Below, piece by piece: positions 53,767 through 62,593 of a stretch of DNA of 64,000 nt (the first letter of the stretch is position 1; each line of letters opens with the position of its first letter). The stretch lies in contig NZ_LT840184.1 of assembly GCF_900177425.1 (NCBI RefSeq), positions 5,479,189-5,543,188 on the forward strand. Direction: 5' to 3'. Position numbers and translations under genes: made by a program. The notes beneath the pieces were generated by a model. It saw only the letters and a list, made by a program, of their open reading frames with translations. It had not been told where the DNA came from and ran no database searches. The DNA is from Paenibacillus uliginis N3/975. GTDB taxonomy: Bacteria; Bacillota; Bacilli; Paenibacillales; Paenibacillaceae.

Positions 53767-55466
53767 GAGTATGGCAAGCGCAAAAACAACGCATTCGCGA
53801 TCTGAAATTTCAAACCAAAATCAAGCTTGCTTTTCTGCTAATCAGCTTGATCCCTGTTATTGTTTTGGGAGGATTTTGTTTTTATGAAACCAAGTCTCTC
53901 TTGTTGAAGCAGTCAGAAGCTGATATGAATGCAAATCTGAAGCAAAGTGTTCAATCTGTAAACAATCAACTGAATACCTACAATAAAATAATTACATTTT
54001 TGAGCTTTAATCAAGAAATCATTAATGCCGCTAGTCATACGTATGACAGTGCTTATGACATGTATGATCAGTTAAAAAATGTGATTGATCAGAATTTTTT
54101 CACAGCCCGTTTTCTGAATACAGAAATAGAACGAATCACTCTGTATACGGGAACCAATCTACCTAAACATGGAAACACAGTTATACCTATTGAAGAGATC
54201 ACAAACACTTATTGGTACCCACAAGTCATGAAAACAACGGATATCCTTTGGTTCTTTGAGGAAAATACAATTTTCAGCGTTGGACGCATTTTTAACACAA
54301 AACAAAAAGATCCAAAAGATAATATTTTGTTTACACAAGTAGACTATGCTTCCCTGTTTAAATCCTTTGAGTCCTTACAATCCAATGGAGCAGAGATCCT
54401 CGTAACGGACTCTAACGGAAATTCTGTCTATTCATCGGAAGGGCTTAAGGGATATACCGATATTAATATCGCTAATAAAGCAGTTGATGAGTTAAGTTGG
54501 GATGGAAAGAAATACACGGTTTTGCAATCTATGATTCCAACCTCTGGGTGGGATGTGTTTTTATATAAGCCTATAAATCTCATTACGGACTCTGCTTGGT
54601 TGATCATTTTGACTATTGTGCTAATTATGATAGCCTGTATTATTGTCGTTGCTGTGACAGGCACTTTTTTTGCAAGAAAAATGATGTCCCGAATTGATCA
54701 TCTGCATAAAAATATGAAACAAGTTGGAAAAGGCGTATTGGAGGTTACGGTCTCAAGCGAATCTAAAGATGAAATCGGAGACTTAATCAGAGGTTTTGGT
54801 AATATGGTGGAAGAAACCAAAATTCTTATTAAAAAAGTGTATGTTGAGGAAATAGCGCGTAAAGAGTATGAAATGAAGGCTCTTCAGGCTCAGATCAATC
54901 CCCATTTCCTTTACAACTCCCTCTCTCTTATTAATTGGCGGGCCATTCGGATCCGTGCGACAGATATCAGTGAAATGGCTCAGCTGTTGTCCACGTTTTA
55001 TCGAACGACCCTTAATAAGGGCGACAATATGATCTTAGTCTCGGACGAAATTCTTAATATACAATCGTACATGAGTATTCAGCTCATCATGCACAGCAAT
55101 AACTTCGATGTGGAATATCAAATCGATGATGAGATTCTTTCTTGCCACATGCCTAACTTAATGCTTCAACCTCTGATTGAAAATGCCATTATTCACGGGA
55201 TTGAAAACAGAGAAGAAGGTGGTGGAAAAATCAGTGTTTCAGCAAAACGGGAAGATCAGTGCATTGTTTTTCAGATTAATGACAATGGGATCGGAATTCC
55301 GCCAGAGCGACTTCCTCATTTATTAGTAACGAAATCCAAAGGCTATGGACTCAAAAATGTACATGACCGGGCTAAGTTGATGTATGGACCAGAGTATGGG
55401 TTGACCATAAACAGTATTGTTGAAGTTGGAACTCAAGTGACGTTGAGAATTCCTATGGAGAAATAG
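53763..55466 (+). CDS. YesM-type sensor histidine kinase
   Basis: 567 residues. TM1 about 20-42, extracellular sensor to 275, TM2 about 277-300, HAMP to about 355, His_kinase domain with H381 in QAQINPHFLYNSLSLI, and HATPase with LMLQPLIENAIIHGIE and GIGIPPERL. Partner of the overlapping regulator. Both pairs in this window share the architecture but differ in sensor sequence. Confidence 0.9.
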   Translation: MRVWQAQKQRIRDLKFQTKIKLAFLLISLIPVIVLGGFCFYETKSLLLKQSEADMNANLKQSVQSVNNQLNTYNKIITFLSFNQEIINAASHTYDSAYDMYDQLKNVIDQNFFTARFLNTEIERITLYTGTNLPKHGNTVIPIEEITNTYWYPQVMKTTDILWFFEENTIFSVGRIFNTKQKDPKDNILFTQVDYASLFKSFESLQSNGAEILVTDSNGNSVYSSEGLKGYTDINIANKAVDELSWDGKKYTVLQSMIPTSGWDVFLYKPINLITDSAWLIILTIVLIMIACIIVVAVTGTFFARKMMSRIDHLHKNMKQVGKGVLEVTVSSESKDEIGDLIRGFGNMVEETKILIKKVYVEEIARKEYEMKALQAQINPHFLYNSLSLINWRAIRIRATDISEMAQLLSTFYRTTLNKGDNMILVSDEILNIQSYMSIQLIMHSNNFDVEYQIDDEILSCHMPNLMLQPLIENAIIHGIENREEGGGKISVSAKREDQCIVFQINDNGIGIPPERLPHLLVTKSKGYGLKNVHDRAKLMYGPEYGLTINSIVEVGTQVTLRIPMEK

Positions 55467-55502
55467 AGACGCTACGAGTACGAATCGTTCCTGCGATCGC
55501 TT

Positions 55503-55669
55503 AAACATCACTACGAATGCATTAAGCCTAAACATCACTACGAATGCGGATTATTCTTCCGATCGCTCTTACCCCCAGATTTCTTTGAAGTATTTATACC
55601 ATTGTTGAAATCTGGGGATAAAGGCGAACGCTCCGCTTCTCCAGAATAATTCCGCCTTCTCCGTTGAAG
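55503..55669. repeat. Hairpin-forming interspersed repeat with a duplicated 19 bp left flank
   Basis: TAAACATCACTACGAATGC occurs twice in tandem at about 55502-55520 and 55529-55547. The element (55533-55669) carries CCCCAGATTTC...GAAATCTGGGG arms around a short loop and ends CCGCCTTCTCCGTTGAAG. It matches the outer halves of the nested repeat at 47931-48370. Confidence 0.6.
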
Positions 55670-56003
55670 AGAGCGTTTTGAAGAAGTCTGGGACGGAAAG
55701 TATCCGCTCCATCGTTCGTTCCTGGCGGAACAATTGGGAGGAGCTGGCGACATTTTTAAGTATCCACCCGAATTTCGCAAGCTTATCTACACTACCAATA
55801 TGATCGAAAGCTACCACCGACAGTTACGCAAGGTGACGAAGGGTAAGAGCATTTTTCCCACGGACGAATCCCTGCTTAAAATGCTCTATCTGGCAACGAT
55901 GGATGTAACTCGAAAATGGACTGGCCGTGTTCAGAACTGGGGCCAGATGTTGCTACAGTTCTCGGTAATTTTTCCGGATCGAGTTGGCCACCACTTACGC
56001 TGA
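55670..56003 (+). pseudogene. IS256-family transposase, C-terminal relic with frameshifts
   Basis: RFEEVWDGKYP, then SIVRSWRNNWEELATF, then FKYPPEFRKLIYTTNMIESY appear in successive frames, so there are at least two frameshifts. The last part (55734-56003) is open and gives the IS256 C-terminus up to DRVGHHLR, with the final catalytic Glu in NMIES. The 5' two thirds are missing, replaced by the repeat at 55533-55669. The probable right end of the IS lies near 56065 (TTACACAAAATTATTGAC). Confidence 0.8.
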
Positions 56004-56155
56004 TTCCCCCTCGGGGGAATTCCTTGGCAAAGAGTTTACACAAAATTATTGACAGACCCCCTTTTTTTTAGTTACATATCAGGTAACATTGATAATTTAA
56101 CTGAGTTACTAAAGTATTAAGAAATTCCCATTTATGTTTCAATCACTTTCTGAGA

Positions 56156-57052
56156 TTAATCTCTTTTTTTCGACTGTATTATAAAAATAATAATCATCAA
56201 TATTAAACCAACTACCGATAAATTTGCTGGCATTTTTGAATAGTCCTCAGCCTCATTTATGTAATATATTAAGCCTATGCCGATAATTGTACATAATGCT
56301 ATTAAAATATAGGGATTTGTTGCGGAGATAAGAACCTTCTTATACACTTTGGACATTATGTTCTTCTGAGATTCCGCTGGATGGTTATTTCTTTCGTTGT
56401 TACATATTTCCAATATTCTCTTTAAAGAGTCTATTTTACTTGTATGTTCAATTTCAAATTCACACTTCGTGTTTTGAATAAGTTGTAAACCCTCCGCAAA
56501 TAGATATGTTTTTTTTATGTTATCAATTAACTCTACTACGATGTCTTTTTTATCATGTTTCAGAAAATTAATTAGATCAACAACGATTACTTTCTTGATG
56601 TCTCTGATTAGATTTATATTAAGTTCAGAGCTGTTAAATATAAAAACATTATTCACATTGCTCTCTAGCGCATTTAAATAGCGTATTAAGCTTCTATTTA
56701 TCATCCTAATTTTCGCTCTACTTTTGTTTTCTTTCACGTACTCACCTAAAATATCAAAATAAATATATAATCTCTCATTTAACTCTTTTGATGAAATGAT
56801 ATCTCTTTCTAAAAGAAAGATTAAAATAACTGATACAATAAAAGATGCAATGGCCACAACAAAAAAGATTGACGCATACCCAAGATTAAAAAAAGCAAAA
56901 ATTATCATAAGAAAAATTGATATTAAACTAAAAATTAAAAGACATAATCCCATATAAAGGAAATAGACATTTTGAGATATGAAAGACTCAATACTAGCCT
57001 TCTCTTTAAAACTTAGAATCTTATTTCTGTACCTTTGTTCATTTTTTATCAT
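56156..57052 (-). CDS. Orphan four-span membrane protein
   Basis: 298 residues. Two adjacent spans at about 33-58 and 63-84, a cytoplasmic helical domain of about 150 residues, then two spans near 247-268 and 277-292, and a basic tail. Very AT-rich and not recognised. The layout, paired spans around a soluble domain, is seen in many island-borne effector-like proteins, but nothing here shows activity. It sits between an IS relic and the island on the right, without partners. Confidence 0.6.
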   Translation of the reverse strand: MIKNEQRYRNKILSFKEKASIESFISQNVYFLYMGLCLLIFSLISIFLMIIFAFFNLGYASIFFVVAIASFIVSVILIFLLERDIISSKELNERLYIYFDILGEYVKENKSRAKIRMINRSLIRYLNALESNVNNVFIFNSSELNINLIRDIKKVIVVDLINFLKHDKKDIVVELIDNIKKTYLFAEGLQLIQNTKCEFEIEHTSKIDSLKRILEICNNERNNHPAESQKNIMSKVYKKVLISATNPYILIALCTIIGIGLIYYINEAEDYSKMPANLSVVGLILMIIIFIIQSKKRD

Positions 57053-57480
57053 TCTTCACCTCTTGGAATTTTAGAGACTTTTGAAGGATATCTACATGGT
57101 AAATAACCCTTTTGATAATCTTAACTTCAAATAATCATCGAATTGTTCCAAACAAGACTAAAGTTATAGGTATGTTGTACCATATATCCCTGAATTATCT
57201 AGTCTATTGATGCAAGAACTAATGTTCGAATATGATTATAATAACACAATATTTCACAACATTTATCAGTAATTATGAAAAGTTTTTTCTCGTTGATTTA
57301 GAAAACTTTTTAAAGAATTATGACACCAGACAAGTTATTCTTTCTTTTGAGCGAAACCCATCTGCACAGGAATAATTTAACCAACCGTCAAAGAACATAC
57401 TTCAAGTATGTATCATCTATAATCATAATTCTCGAACAAGTTTTATCAATAATTGAAGCCTCTCCCTTAATTCAAAGAAA
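57053..57480. other. AT-rich intergenic stretch
   Basis: Upstream region of the orphan membrane protein followed by sequence up to a stem-loop. A 63-codon plus-strand frame (57320-57511) runs into the stem-loop and has no ribosome site, so it was not called. No RNA gene recognised. Confidence 0.35.
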
Positions 57481-57522
57481 AAAAGACCAGTTTAATCAAG
57501 GATTTGATTAAACTGGTCTTTT
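57481..57522. terminator. Bidirectional terminator
   Basis: A perfect 18 bp stem AAAAGACCAGTTTAATCA (57481-57498) with 57505-57522, flanked by A and T tracts on both sides. Confidence 0.75.
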
Positions 57523-57630
57523 AAATTGTCTCATTTAAACGATATAAAAAGTCTCAAGTATTAATATAATCATTCTCAACTATAACCATTACTCACATCA
57601 AATTTGTGTGATGTCATAATTAGTGAGAAG

Positions 57631-57685
57631 GCAGCAGTAAAAAGTCTTATATTAGGAGGATCGAACTCCTGACTCTTCGCTGCCT
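57631..57685 (-). other. Hairpin with a tRNA-like T arm
   Basis: GGCAGC (57631-57636) pairs with GCTGCC (57680-57685). Inside, on the minus strand, AGGAG-TTCGATC-CTCCT forms a perfect T-arm-like stem and loop. There is no room for D and anticodon arms, so it is not a complete tRNA. It may be a tRNA 3' relic or just a stem-loop past the sigK relic. Confidence 0.35.
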
Positions 57686-57689
57686 GTAA

Positions 57690-58130
57690 TGGGTCATATA
57701 GACAATCTATATTCGCACCGCTTCGTCTTATAAAACTCATGATACAACTTCATGAGCGCCCTCTTCTCAATTCGGACACATAACTCCACGAGATACCCAA
57801 TTCCTTCGCAATCTCCCTCTGCGTTCGCTCTTCCCCACCCGCTTCCAAGCCGAAACGTCCAACAACTACCTCTTTTTCCCGATCATCCAATATCTCCAGT
57901 TTCTGATATATCTTACTCTTCTCGATCTTCAATTGCACCTTCTCAACGACATCATCCGCTTCGGAACCGAGAATATCGAGCAGCGTAATTTCGCTCCCTT
58001 CCTAATCCGTCCTAATCGGATATGCAAGGAGACATCCTTAAGAGTTTTTTCAAACTGCGAAGGTGCATAAGTATTTCGTTCTCGATACATCATGCCGCGA
58101 ATGTCGCTAATTTGGTGTCTTTGTTCTGCT
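57690..58130 (-). pseudogene. sigK: Decayed 3' half of sigK (late sporulation sigma factor)
   Basis: Read through its lesions, the minus strand gives TKLATFAA*CIENEILMHLRS, then LKKTLKDVSLH, then PIRTD*EGSEITLLDILGSE, ADDVVEKVQLKIEKSKIYQK, LEILDDREKEVVVGRFGLEA, RTQREIAKELGISWSYVS and, after a frameshift, RIEKRALMKLYHEFYKTK. That is the C-terminal region 3/4 part of SigK. At least two nonsense codons (the Arg of AARCIENE is TGA; TAG after IRTD) and two frameshifts kill it. Homology stops abruptly near 58130. Only a 62-codon piece (57750-57938) remains open. Confidence 0.85.
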
Positions 58131-58155
58131 GTAAGCTCTGACGTTACAATTGCGC

Positions 58156-58200
58156 AAAAAACACACTATTTTCAGGAATGATCCGAAAACAGTGTGTTTT
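58156..58200. terminator. Stem-loop terminator right of the sigK relic
   Basis: AAAACACACT and AGTGTGTTTT outer arms with inner ATTTTC/GAAAAC (58157-58173, 58185-58200). Six T residues follow on the minus strand. It may end the leftward ABC-3C-like operon, whose last gene stops at 58481. Confidence 0.6.
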
Positions 58201-58480
58201 AGGAGAAATGCTCATTTAACAAGGTAGATGGCTCTCACCAAAGTGTGAAATTTTCCTTTATTCGGGATCAAGCTCTATGAATGAAAAGAAGTAGCTTATA
58301 CTTTTGACCCTCATCGCATCGTTAAAAAAAATAAAGGAGATAGGGATACATTAATAACAGTTGCTAACACTTATAATGCTGAAGTCGCTGATTTCAAGTA
58401 AAGAATTTGGCGTTTGGCCTCCTGAAATGTCCTCCCTAAAGGGGCAGCAGTTCTTTTGTCGTCTCACAAATCACATTGTT

Positions 58481-60508
58481 TTATTCATTTTCAATAGATA
58501 ACCTGCGGAATGCTTTGTTTGGAACTCTAATCAAATTGTATTTTTCAGCAGGTAACTTGCTTATAGCCTGACGTGTATCGCTATCTTTCACTGTAATTCC
58601 AACAATAACCTGACTATTCTTTAATTTTATAATATAATCAAAAAACTTCTCCATATCATTAATAACAATACTATGTTGTGCAGGTTCATCAAAAATTAGT
58701 ACCCCTGGATGATTCCCAGATTTATCATTGGATGTTTGGAGCAATGCTAGTACGAATGCCCATATCGCTCTTATATTGTCACTCGCTGATGAATCAAACT
58801 TCATATCGAATCCTTCAATTACAGGGAGATATGATTCTAATGAGATCTCAACTTGATTTATGTTGAGTATACTTTTATATCCAAATTGTGTTAGGTTGCT
58901 AATGAAATGGTTTCTTAATGTTCTGATTTTTTCTTCATCCAAATCAGAGAACTTCTTTTTAGGAAGGGTTGATTTGTCTTTTAAATAGTCCTTCCATGCA
59001 TCCGATAACTCCTTTAACTTGAGTTTTTGATTATTGAAAAACTCGGATAATCTATCAAGACTATTTATTTCAGAATCAAGTTGTAATCTCTTATGAATAA
59101 TTGTTTCAGATATGTTATCATTTATGGAGTAAAGGTCATTGCGTAAAGACTTGGCTAGGCTACGGAGTGTAAATAGGCTATTCTCAAGTTGTGTTATTTT
59201 CTCCTGTATCTTCTCCTTATTTCTTCTGTGGCTGCTTTGTGCAAATTCAAGCATTTCTTTCTGAGCATTTAAGTGTCTGATATTTTCATCAACACTCATG
59301 ACCTGTATATGACTAGAATCTGGAATTAATGTATCCTGAATAGCTTGATTACATACAGGACAGGTATCCTTTGAAGTAGCTAAATTTAGCTCTGAACCAA
59401 GATTTCGTAATCTAGCTGCGTCTTTATTGTTTCTAATATCAGTATCAATAATCTCAAGATTATTAGTTAATTTATCAATGCTACTATTTTCTGAATAAAG
59501 AAAACTCCTGTGTTTATAAAGTTCTCTCTCAAATTCTTCTATAGAAGTCTCAGTAGCATTTAGTTCTGTTTGAATTTCGTCAAAATTATCTATAATTTTG
59601 GGTTTCAAAACTGTCAATTGATTATACTGTTCTTTGATGTCTTCAATATACTCAATTATGCTATCATTGTCTTTATGAATACTTATTTTTGAAAAGTCTT
59701 CTTCTGATAGTATCTTTGGAGTTAGTGGAAGCCCTTGAGGGGTACAAGATTCCCTATTTGCAAGAACAATTAATTCTTTAATTAAGGAATCCCATTCATG
59801 CTTTATGCTACTATCCATTGTTCGTAAGTAATCTTTTTTCTTTTCATTTTCCAAGGTATCGAGACGCATAATAAACTCTAATACGCGCTTCTTAGACTCT
59901 CTAATGCCTAGAACGGGCATTCCTGATAAAATATCAGCCCACCCATGTTTCTGTTCAATAAACATTCCAGCAAAAATCAATTGCAAATATAGTTTTCTTG
60001 TTCCATCATCAGAAGCTGGCACTAAAGGTAACTCAATATGCAAAAATGCCTCTAAATAGCTGTGAAATCCTTTTTTATTAACCGCTGAATTAGGCATGTG
60101 TACATACATATCTTCGGATAATTTATTGGGATCTCCAATTTCATCGATTCCACAGTGATAGACTGTGATTAATCTATTATCTCTACTCTCCATTTTTGCT
60201 GCACGATATATGGTAATTGTTTCTTTCCCATTAGATATCTCCGAATAAGCTCCTGACTCAAGAACAGGCCAGATGCTTTCTCCCTCTTCTATAGAGGTTT
60301 TATATACTGATGTAAGTACTTTTTCACCTTTACCCCCAATTATCTCTTCAAATCCAAGGCAATAGTATATAGCAGCTATTATAGAGCTTTTTCCACAAGT
60401 GTTGTCTTCACTGGCAATAAAATTTAATCCCTCAGTGAATGTATTATCGAACCCATAAACACCATTACTCGTCTTAATCTCGATTTTTAACCTTTTAATC
60501 CTCAGCAC
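58481..60508 (-). CDS. ABC/Rad50-like ATPase of an ABC-3C-type system
   Basis: 675 residues. P-loop ASEDNTCGKSSIIAAIYYCL (32-51), long coiled-coil arms (about 210-380 and 395-520) joined by a zinc-hook-like CPVC at 383-386, signature-like SSASDNIRAIWAFVLALL (573-590) and Walker B GVLIFDEPAQHS (602-613). This is the Rad50/SMC layout, shorter than Rad50. ABC-3C systems combine such an ATPase with a small winged-helix middle component and an effector, which is exactly the neighbourhood here. It overlaps the middle component by 14 bp. The ATPase would detect a cue and release the effector. Confidence 0.85.
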   Translation of the reverse strand: MLRIKRLKIEIKTSNGVYGFDNTFTEGLNFIASEDNTCGKSSIIAAIYYCLGFEEIIGGKGEKVLTSVYKTSIEEGESIWPVLESGAYSEISNGKETITIYRAAKMESRDNRLITVYHCGIDEIGDPNKLSEDMYVHMPNSAVNKKGFHSYLEAFLHIELPLVPASDDGTRKLYLQLIFAGMFIEQKHGWADILSGMPVLGIRESKKRVLEFIMRLDTLENEKKKDYLRTMDSSIKHEWDSLIKELIVLANRESCTPQGLPLTPKILSEEDFSKISIHKDNDSIIEYIEDIKEQYNQLTVLKPKIIDNFDEIQTELNATETSIEEFERELYKHRSFLYSENSSIDKLTNNLEIIDTDIRNNKDAARLRNLGSELNLATSKDTCPVCNQAIQDTLIPDSSHIQVMSVDENIRHLNAQKEMLEFAQSSHRRNKEKIQEKITQLENSLFTLRSLAKSLRNDLYSINDNISETIIHKRLQLDSEINSLDRLSEFFNNQKLKLKELSDAWKDYLKDKSTLPKKKFSDLDEEKIRTLRNHFISNLTQFGYKSILNINQVEISLESYLPVIEGFDMKFDSSASDNIRAIWAFVLALLQTSNDKSGNHPGVLIFDEPAQHSIVINDMEKFFDYIIKLKNSQVIVGITVKDSDTRQAISKLPAEKYNLIRVPNKAFRRLSIENE

Positions 60509-60977
60509 TGGAATACCTCCAAAGAGAAGTAAGAGCTTTTATTTTTCCCTCTGTCAGCATAGTTGACAATGAGAACAAATATCGCTTTTCATCACTCATT
60601 AACTGCGCATCTTTTATGATTCGTTTCACATAGGTCTTACCTATTTTTGTTAATCTAAACAAACCATTTTGTTGTTGAAAGATTAGACCATCGGCTGTTG
60701 CATACCGTATAGCATGATTAACTGCTGGATCAAATCTAACAACGGTGTAACTTGTTAGCCTATCGTAAGCCAAATCCTTTAACATTTCCATATCCTGCTT
60801 CGTACTAAGGCCTATTGAAATCATGTGTAGTTTTAATAATGAACAGCCTCCACGACAACATATTTCAATTATTAAGCAAAGTTGGGCCATCTTATAGCTT
60901 ATCCTATAATTATAGGGTACTGCGTCTGGTTTGGCTTCAAATAGTATTTCATCTGCTATTAAATAACTATTATCCAT
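60495..60977 (-). CDS. Middle component of the ABC-3C-type system
   Basis: 160 residues, mostly helical. The N-terminus (about 24-60) and the central ATADGLIFQQQNGLFRLTKI (about 92-111) with a following helix resemble a winged helix. Size and position between effector and ATPase are those of the middle components described for ABC three-component systems. It starts 12 bp after the effector and its end is overlapped by the ATPase start. Exact MC subtype cannot be told by reading. Confidence 0.65.
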   Translation of the reverse strand: MDNSYLIADEILFEAKPDAVPYNYRISYKMAQLCLIIEICCRGGCSLLKLHMISIGLSTKQDMEMLKDLAYDRLTSYTVVRFDPAVNHAIRYATADGLIFQQQNGLFRLTKIGKTYVKRIIKDAQLMSDEKRYLFSLSTMLTEGKIKALTSLWRYSSAED

Positions 60978-60989
60978 TGTTTACTTTGT

Positions 60990-61946
60990 TCACCTACCTC
61001 TAAATTGCATTGAGCAATCAGCAAGCCAGCCACTAATAAGGTCTATCTTTAGCTCCATTACTGACGCCAGTGTCAGATATTTAAATTGCTGTTCTAGCTT
61101 ATTTTGAAAATCGTCAAGTATTTCATTAAAAAGCTGTGAATTTATTGAACTATTTGTATTCATTTTAGTCTTTAATGATACTTGCTTCTTATATGATTGC
61201 TCCAACATATATATATCCTCATAAACCTCGGAATAAGAAACTCGCAGTACTCTCAGAATTTCAATCCCCTTTATGTATGAATTTATATACATGTTAACAA
61301 GATCATTATAATCTTCATCAGAGTCATCAATGTCTCCCATAACTGCTTTAACCTTTCTTTTAATGTTGTTTGCTTTCTCTGAATCACATTGCGACCAATC
61401 AGGAGTAGTTGTATGATAGATAGCAAAATTAAGCTGCACGTCCGTCAAAGTTGTTCTAATTATTCTGGATATTTCAACTTTAAAATCTTCAGCCTGTTTA
61501 ATGACAACAATAAAATCGTCATCAATGTAATCATAGTTACTAGGATCAGATTTCTTCAAGGAGAGTACTTCTTTGCGTTTAGTCTCTGCATGTGAAATAA
61601 TTCTCGAGTCTCTATACTGGGGAATAACAAAATGCCATTCTTTTATCTTAGGAACCCCTAGTTCTTTTAATCTTCCAGCATATTTAAGCGATGTTAGTTT
61701 ATTTATATCTTTGGTCATTTTGTTTCTTAAATGACCATATAACTCATCATCACTATACTCACGTTCAGGGCAGTAACATTGATAAACTCTACCTAGACGT
61801 GTAAAACCTTCTATTCCAGCATCACCGCCATGAACTGCAGGTATCTCTGTGAAATGCTCATCTTGAAATTTCATTCTATAACATGAATTTATTAAACTTT
61901 CCCAAGAATTACCATCTAACGGAGTGTCTATAAAATTAAGAATCAT
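60990..61946 (-). CDS. Effector of the ABC-3C-type system with REase-like N-terminus
   Basis: 318 residues. Residues 14-60 read SWESLINSCYRMKF, then HGGDAGIEGFTRLGRVYQCY: a GDxGIEG acid turn followed by a beta-strand ending QCY, the pattern of restriction-endonuclease-like (PD-(D/E)xK) domains. D42 is the likely metal ligand, but the expected (D/E)xK reads Q56-C-Y58. The C-terminal half is helical and would be the domain that docks the ATPase. Its ATG shares a base with the upstream small gene's stop (TAATG). Nuclease or a sensing use of the fold are both possible. Confidence 0.7.
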   Translation of the reverse strand: MILNFIDTPLDGNSWESLINSCYRMKFQDEHFTEIPAVHGGDAGIEGFTRLGRVYQCYCPEREYSDDELYGHLRNKMTKDINKLTSLKYAGRLKELGVPKIKEWHFVIPQYRDSRIISHAETKRKEVLSLKKSDPSNYDYIDDDFIVVIKQAEDFKVEISRIIRTTLTDVQLNFAIYHTTTPDWSQCDSEKANNIKRKVKAVMGDIDDSDEDYNDLVNMYINSYIKGIEILRVLRVSYSEVYEDIYMLEQSYKKQVSLKTKMNTNSSINSQLFNEILDDFQNKLEQQFKYLTLASVMELKIDLISGWLADCSMQFRGR

Positions 61947-62152
61947 TAAACTACCCCACCTAATAACTTAATGGATATTGAGCTTCTTTCATCAGCGTAT
62001 TGATATAGAACATTAATATCAACAATAAAAGTATCGAAGGAACTAAGATAACGAACTTCTGCCAATTGAAAACTCAAAAACACTTTAACAACGATTACTT
62101 CTTTATCAATAAAAAACAGCTGATCATTTTTACGAGGAAGTGTAGTAGGCAT
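61946..62152 (-). CDS. Small protein heading the ABC-3C-type operon
   Basis: 68 residues, not recognised. Predominantly beta-strand-like (LFFIDKEVIVVKVFLSFQLA, then VRYLSSFDTFIVDINVLYQY). It has a good GAGGAG eight bases before its ATG, a promoter at 62203-62231, and a TAATG junction with the effector gene, so it is a genuine translated gene. It could be an inhibitor, a sensor or a structural part of the system. Confidence 0.65.
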   Translation of the reverse strand: MPTTLPRKNDQLFFIDKEVIVVKVFLSFQLAEVRYLSSFDTFIVDINVLYQYADERSSISIKLLGGVV

Positions 62153-62202
62153 AATATCAGCTCCTCACTTAAAACTAGCAAAAACCGTTCCTTTAAATCC
62201 TC

Positions 62203-62231
62203 ATATTACCATTGCTAGTACAAAAGTACAA
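62203..62231 (-). promoter_or_regulatory. Promoter of the ABC-3C-type operon
   Basis: TTGTAC (62231-62226), 17 bp, TAATAT (62208-62203), about 50 bp before the first ATG. Confidence 0.6.
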
Positions 62232-62257
62232 TCGTAGTATGAGCAAAAAGTTCTATC

Positions 62258-62446
62258 TCAATTCACTAGGATCGATGCTCGATTAGCACATTTCGGGAGC
62301 CCAGATTGTCTTCGGTCATCCTTTCCAGATGCTTCGCCTCCTCCTCCGTCAAGGCTGGGAAAAAACATTTTTACATAAAAGACTAATAAAATGATCTGCT
62401 GGACAAACAGGGCAACCGCACTGAACATTCCGGGTAAGGATGACAC
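62258..62446 (-). pseudogene. Possible relic of a small membrane protein
   Basis: A 62-codon frame begins MSSLPGMFSAVALFVQQIIL and continues hydrophobic to FYVKMFFPS. After that a neighbouring frame reads protein-like (LTEEEAKHLERMTEDNLGSR), suggesting a frameshift in a once longer gene. No ribosome site. Family not recognised. The rest of 62232-62590 holds only a possible weak stem-loop near 62525-62565. Confidence 0.3.
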
Positions 62447-62593
62447 TTTCTGATGGATTGGGTAATGTTTGCTACAGTCTGTTCATTTTATGTGGGCATA
62501 GGCCCACTGTGTCTGTACTGAAAAAAAGAAACCGGGCAATTTGAAATGCACGCGGCCTCTATTTGTTTGAGTATTCAATTATAGAAAAATCCT

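Noticed and set aside
57320..57511. 63-codon plus-strand frame
   Set aside because: No ribosome site, and its end is formed by the stem of the terminator at 57481-57522.
57750..57938. Intact small sigma-factor-like gene
   Set aside because: Similarity extends through stop codons and frameshifts on both sides, so it is a piece of the sigK pseudogene.
58290..58400. Short plus-strand frame ending ANTYNAEVADFK
   Set aside because: Protein-like but very short, without start or ribosome site; not enough to call.
62520..62566. Possible terminator after the membrane protein gene
   Set aside because: A T tract is present on the minus strand but the stem is weak and poorly paired.
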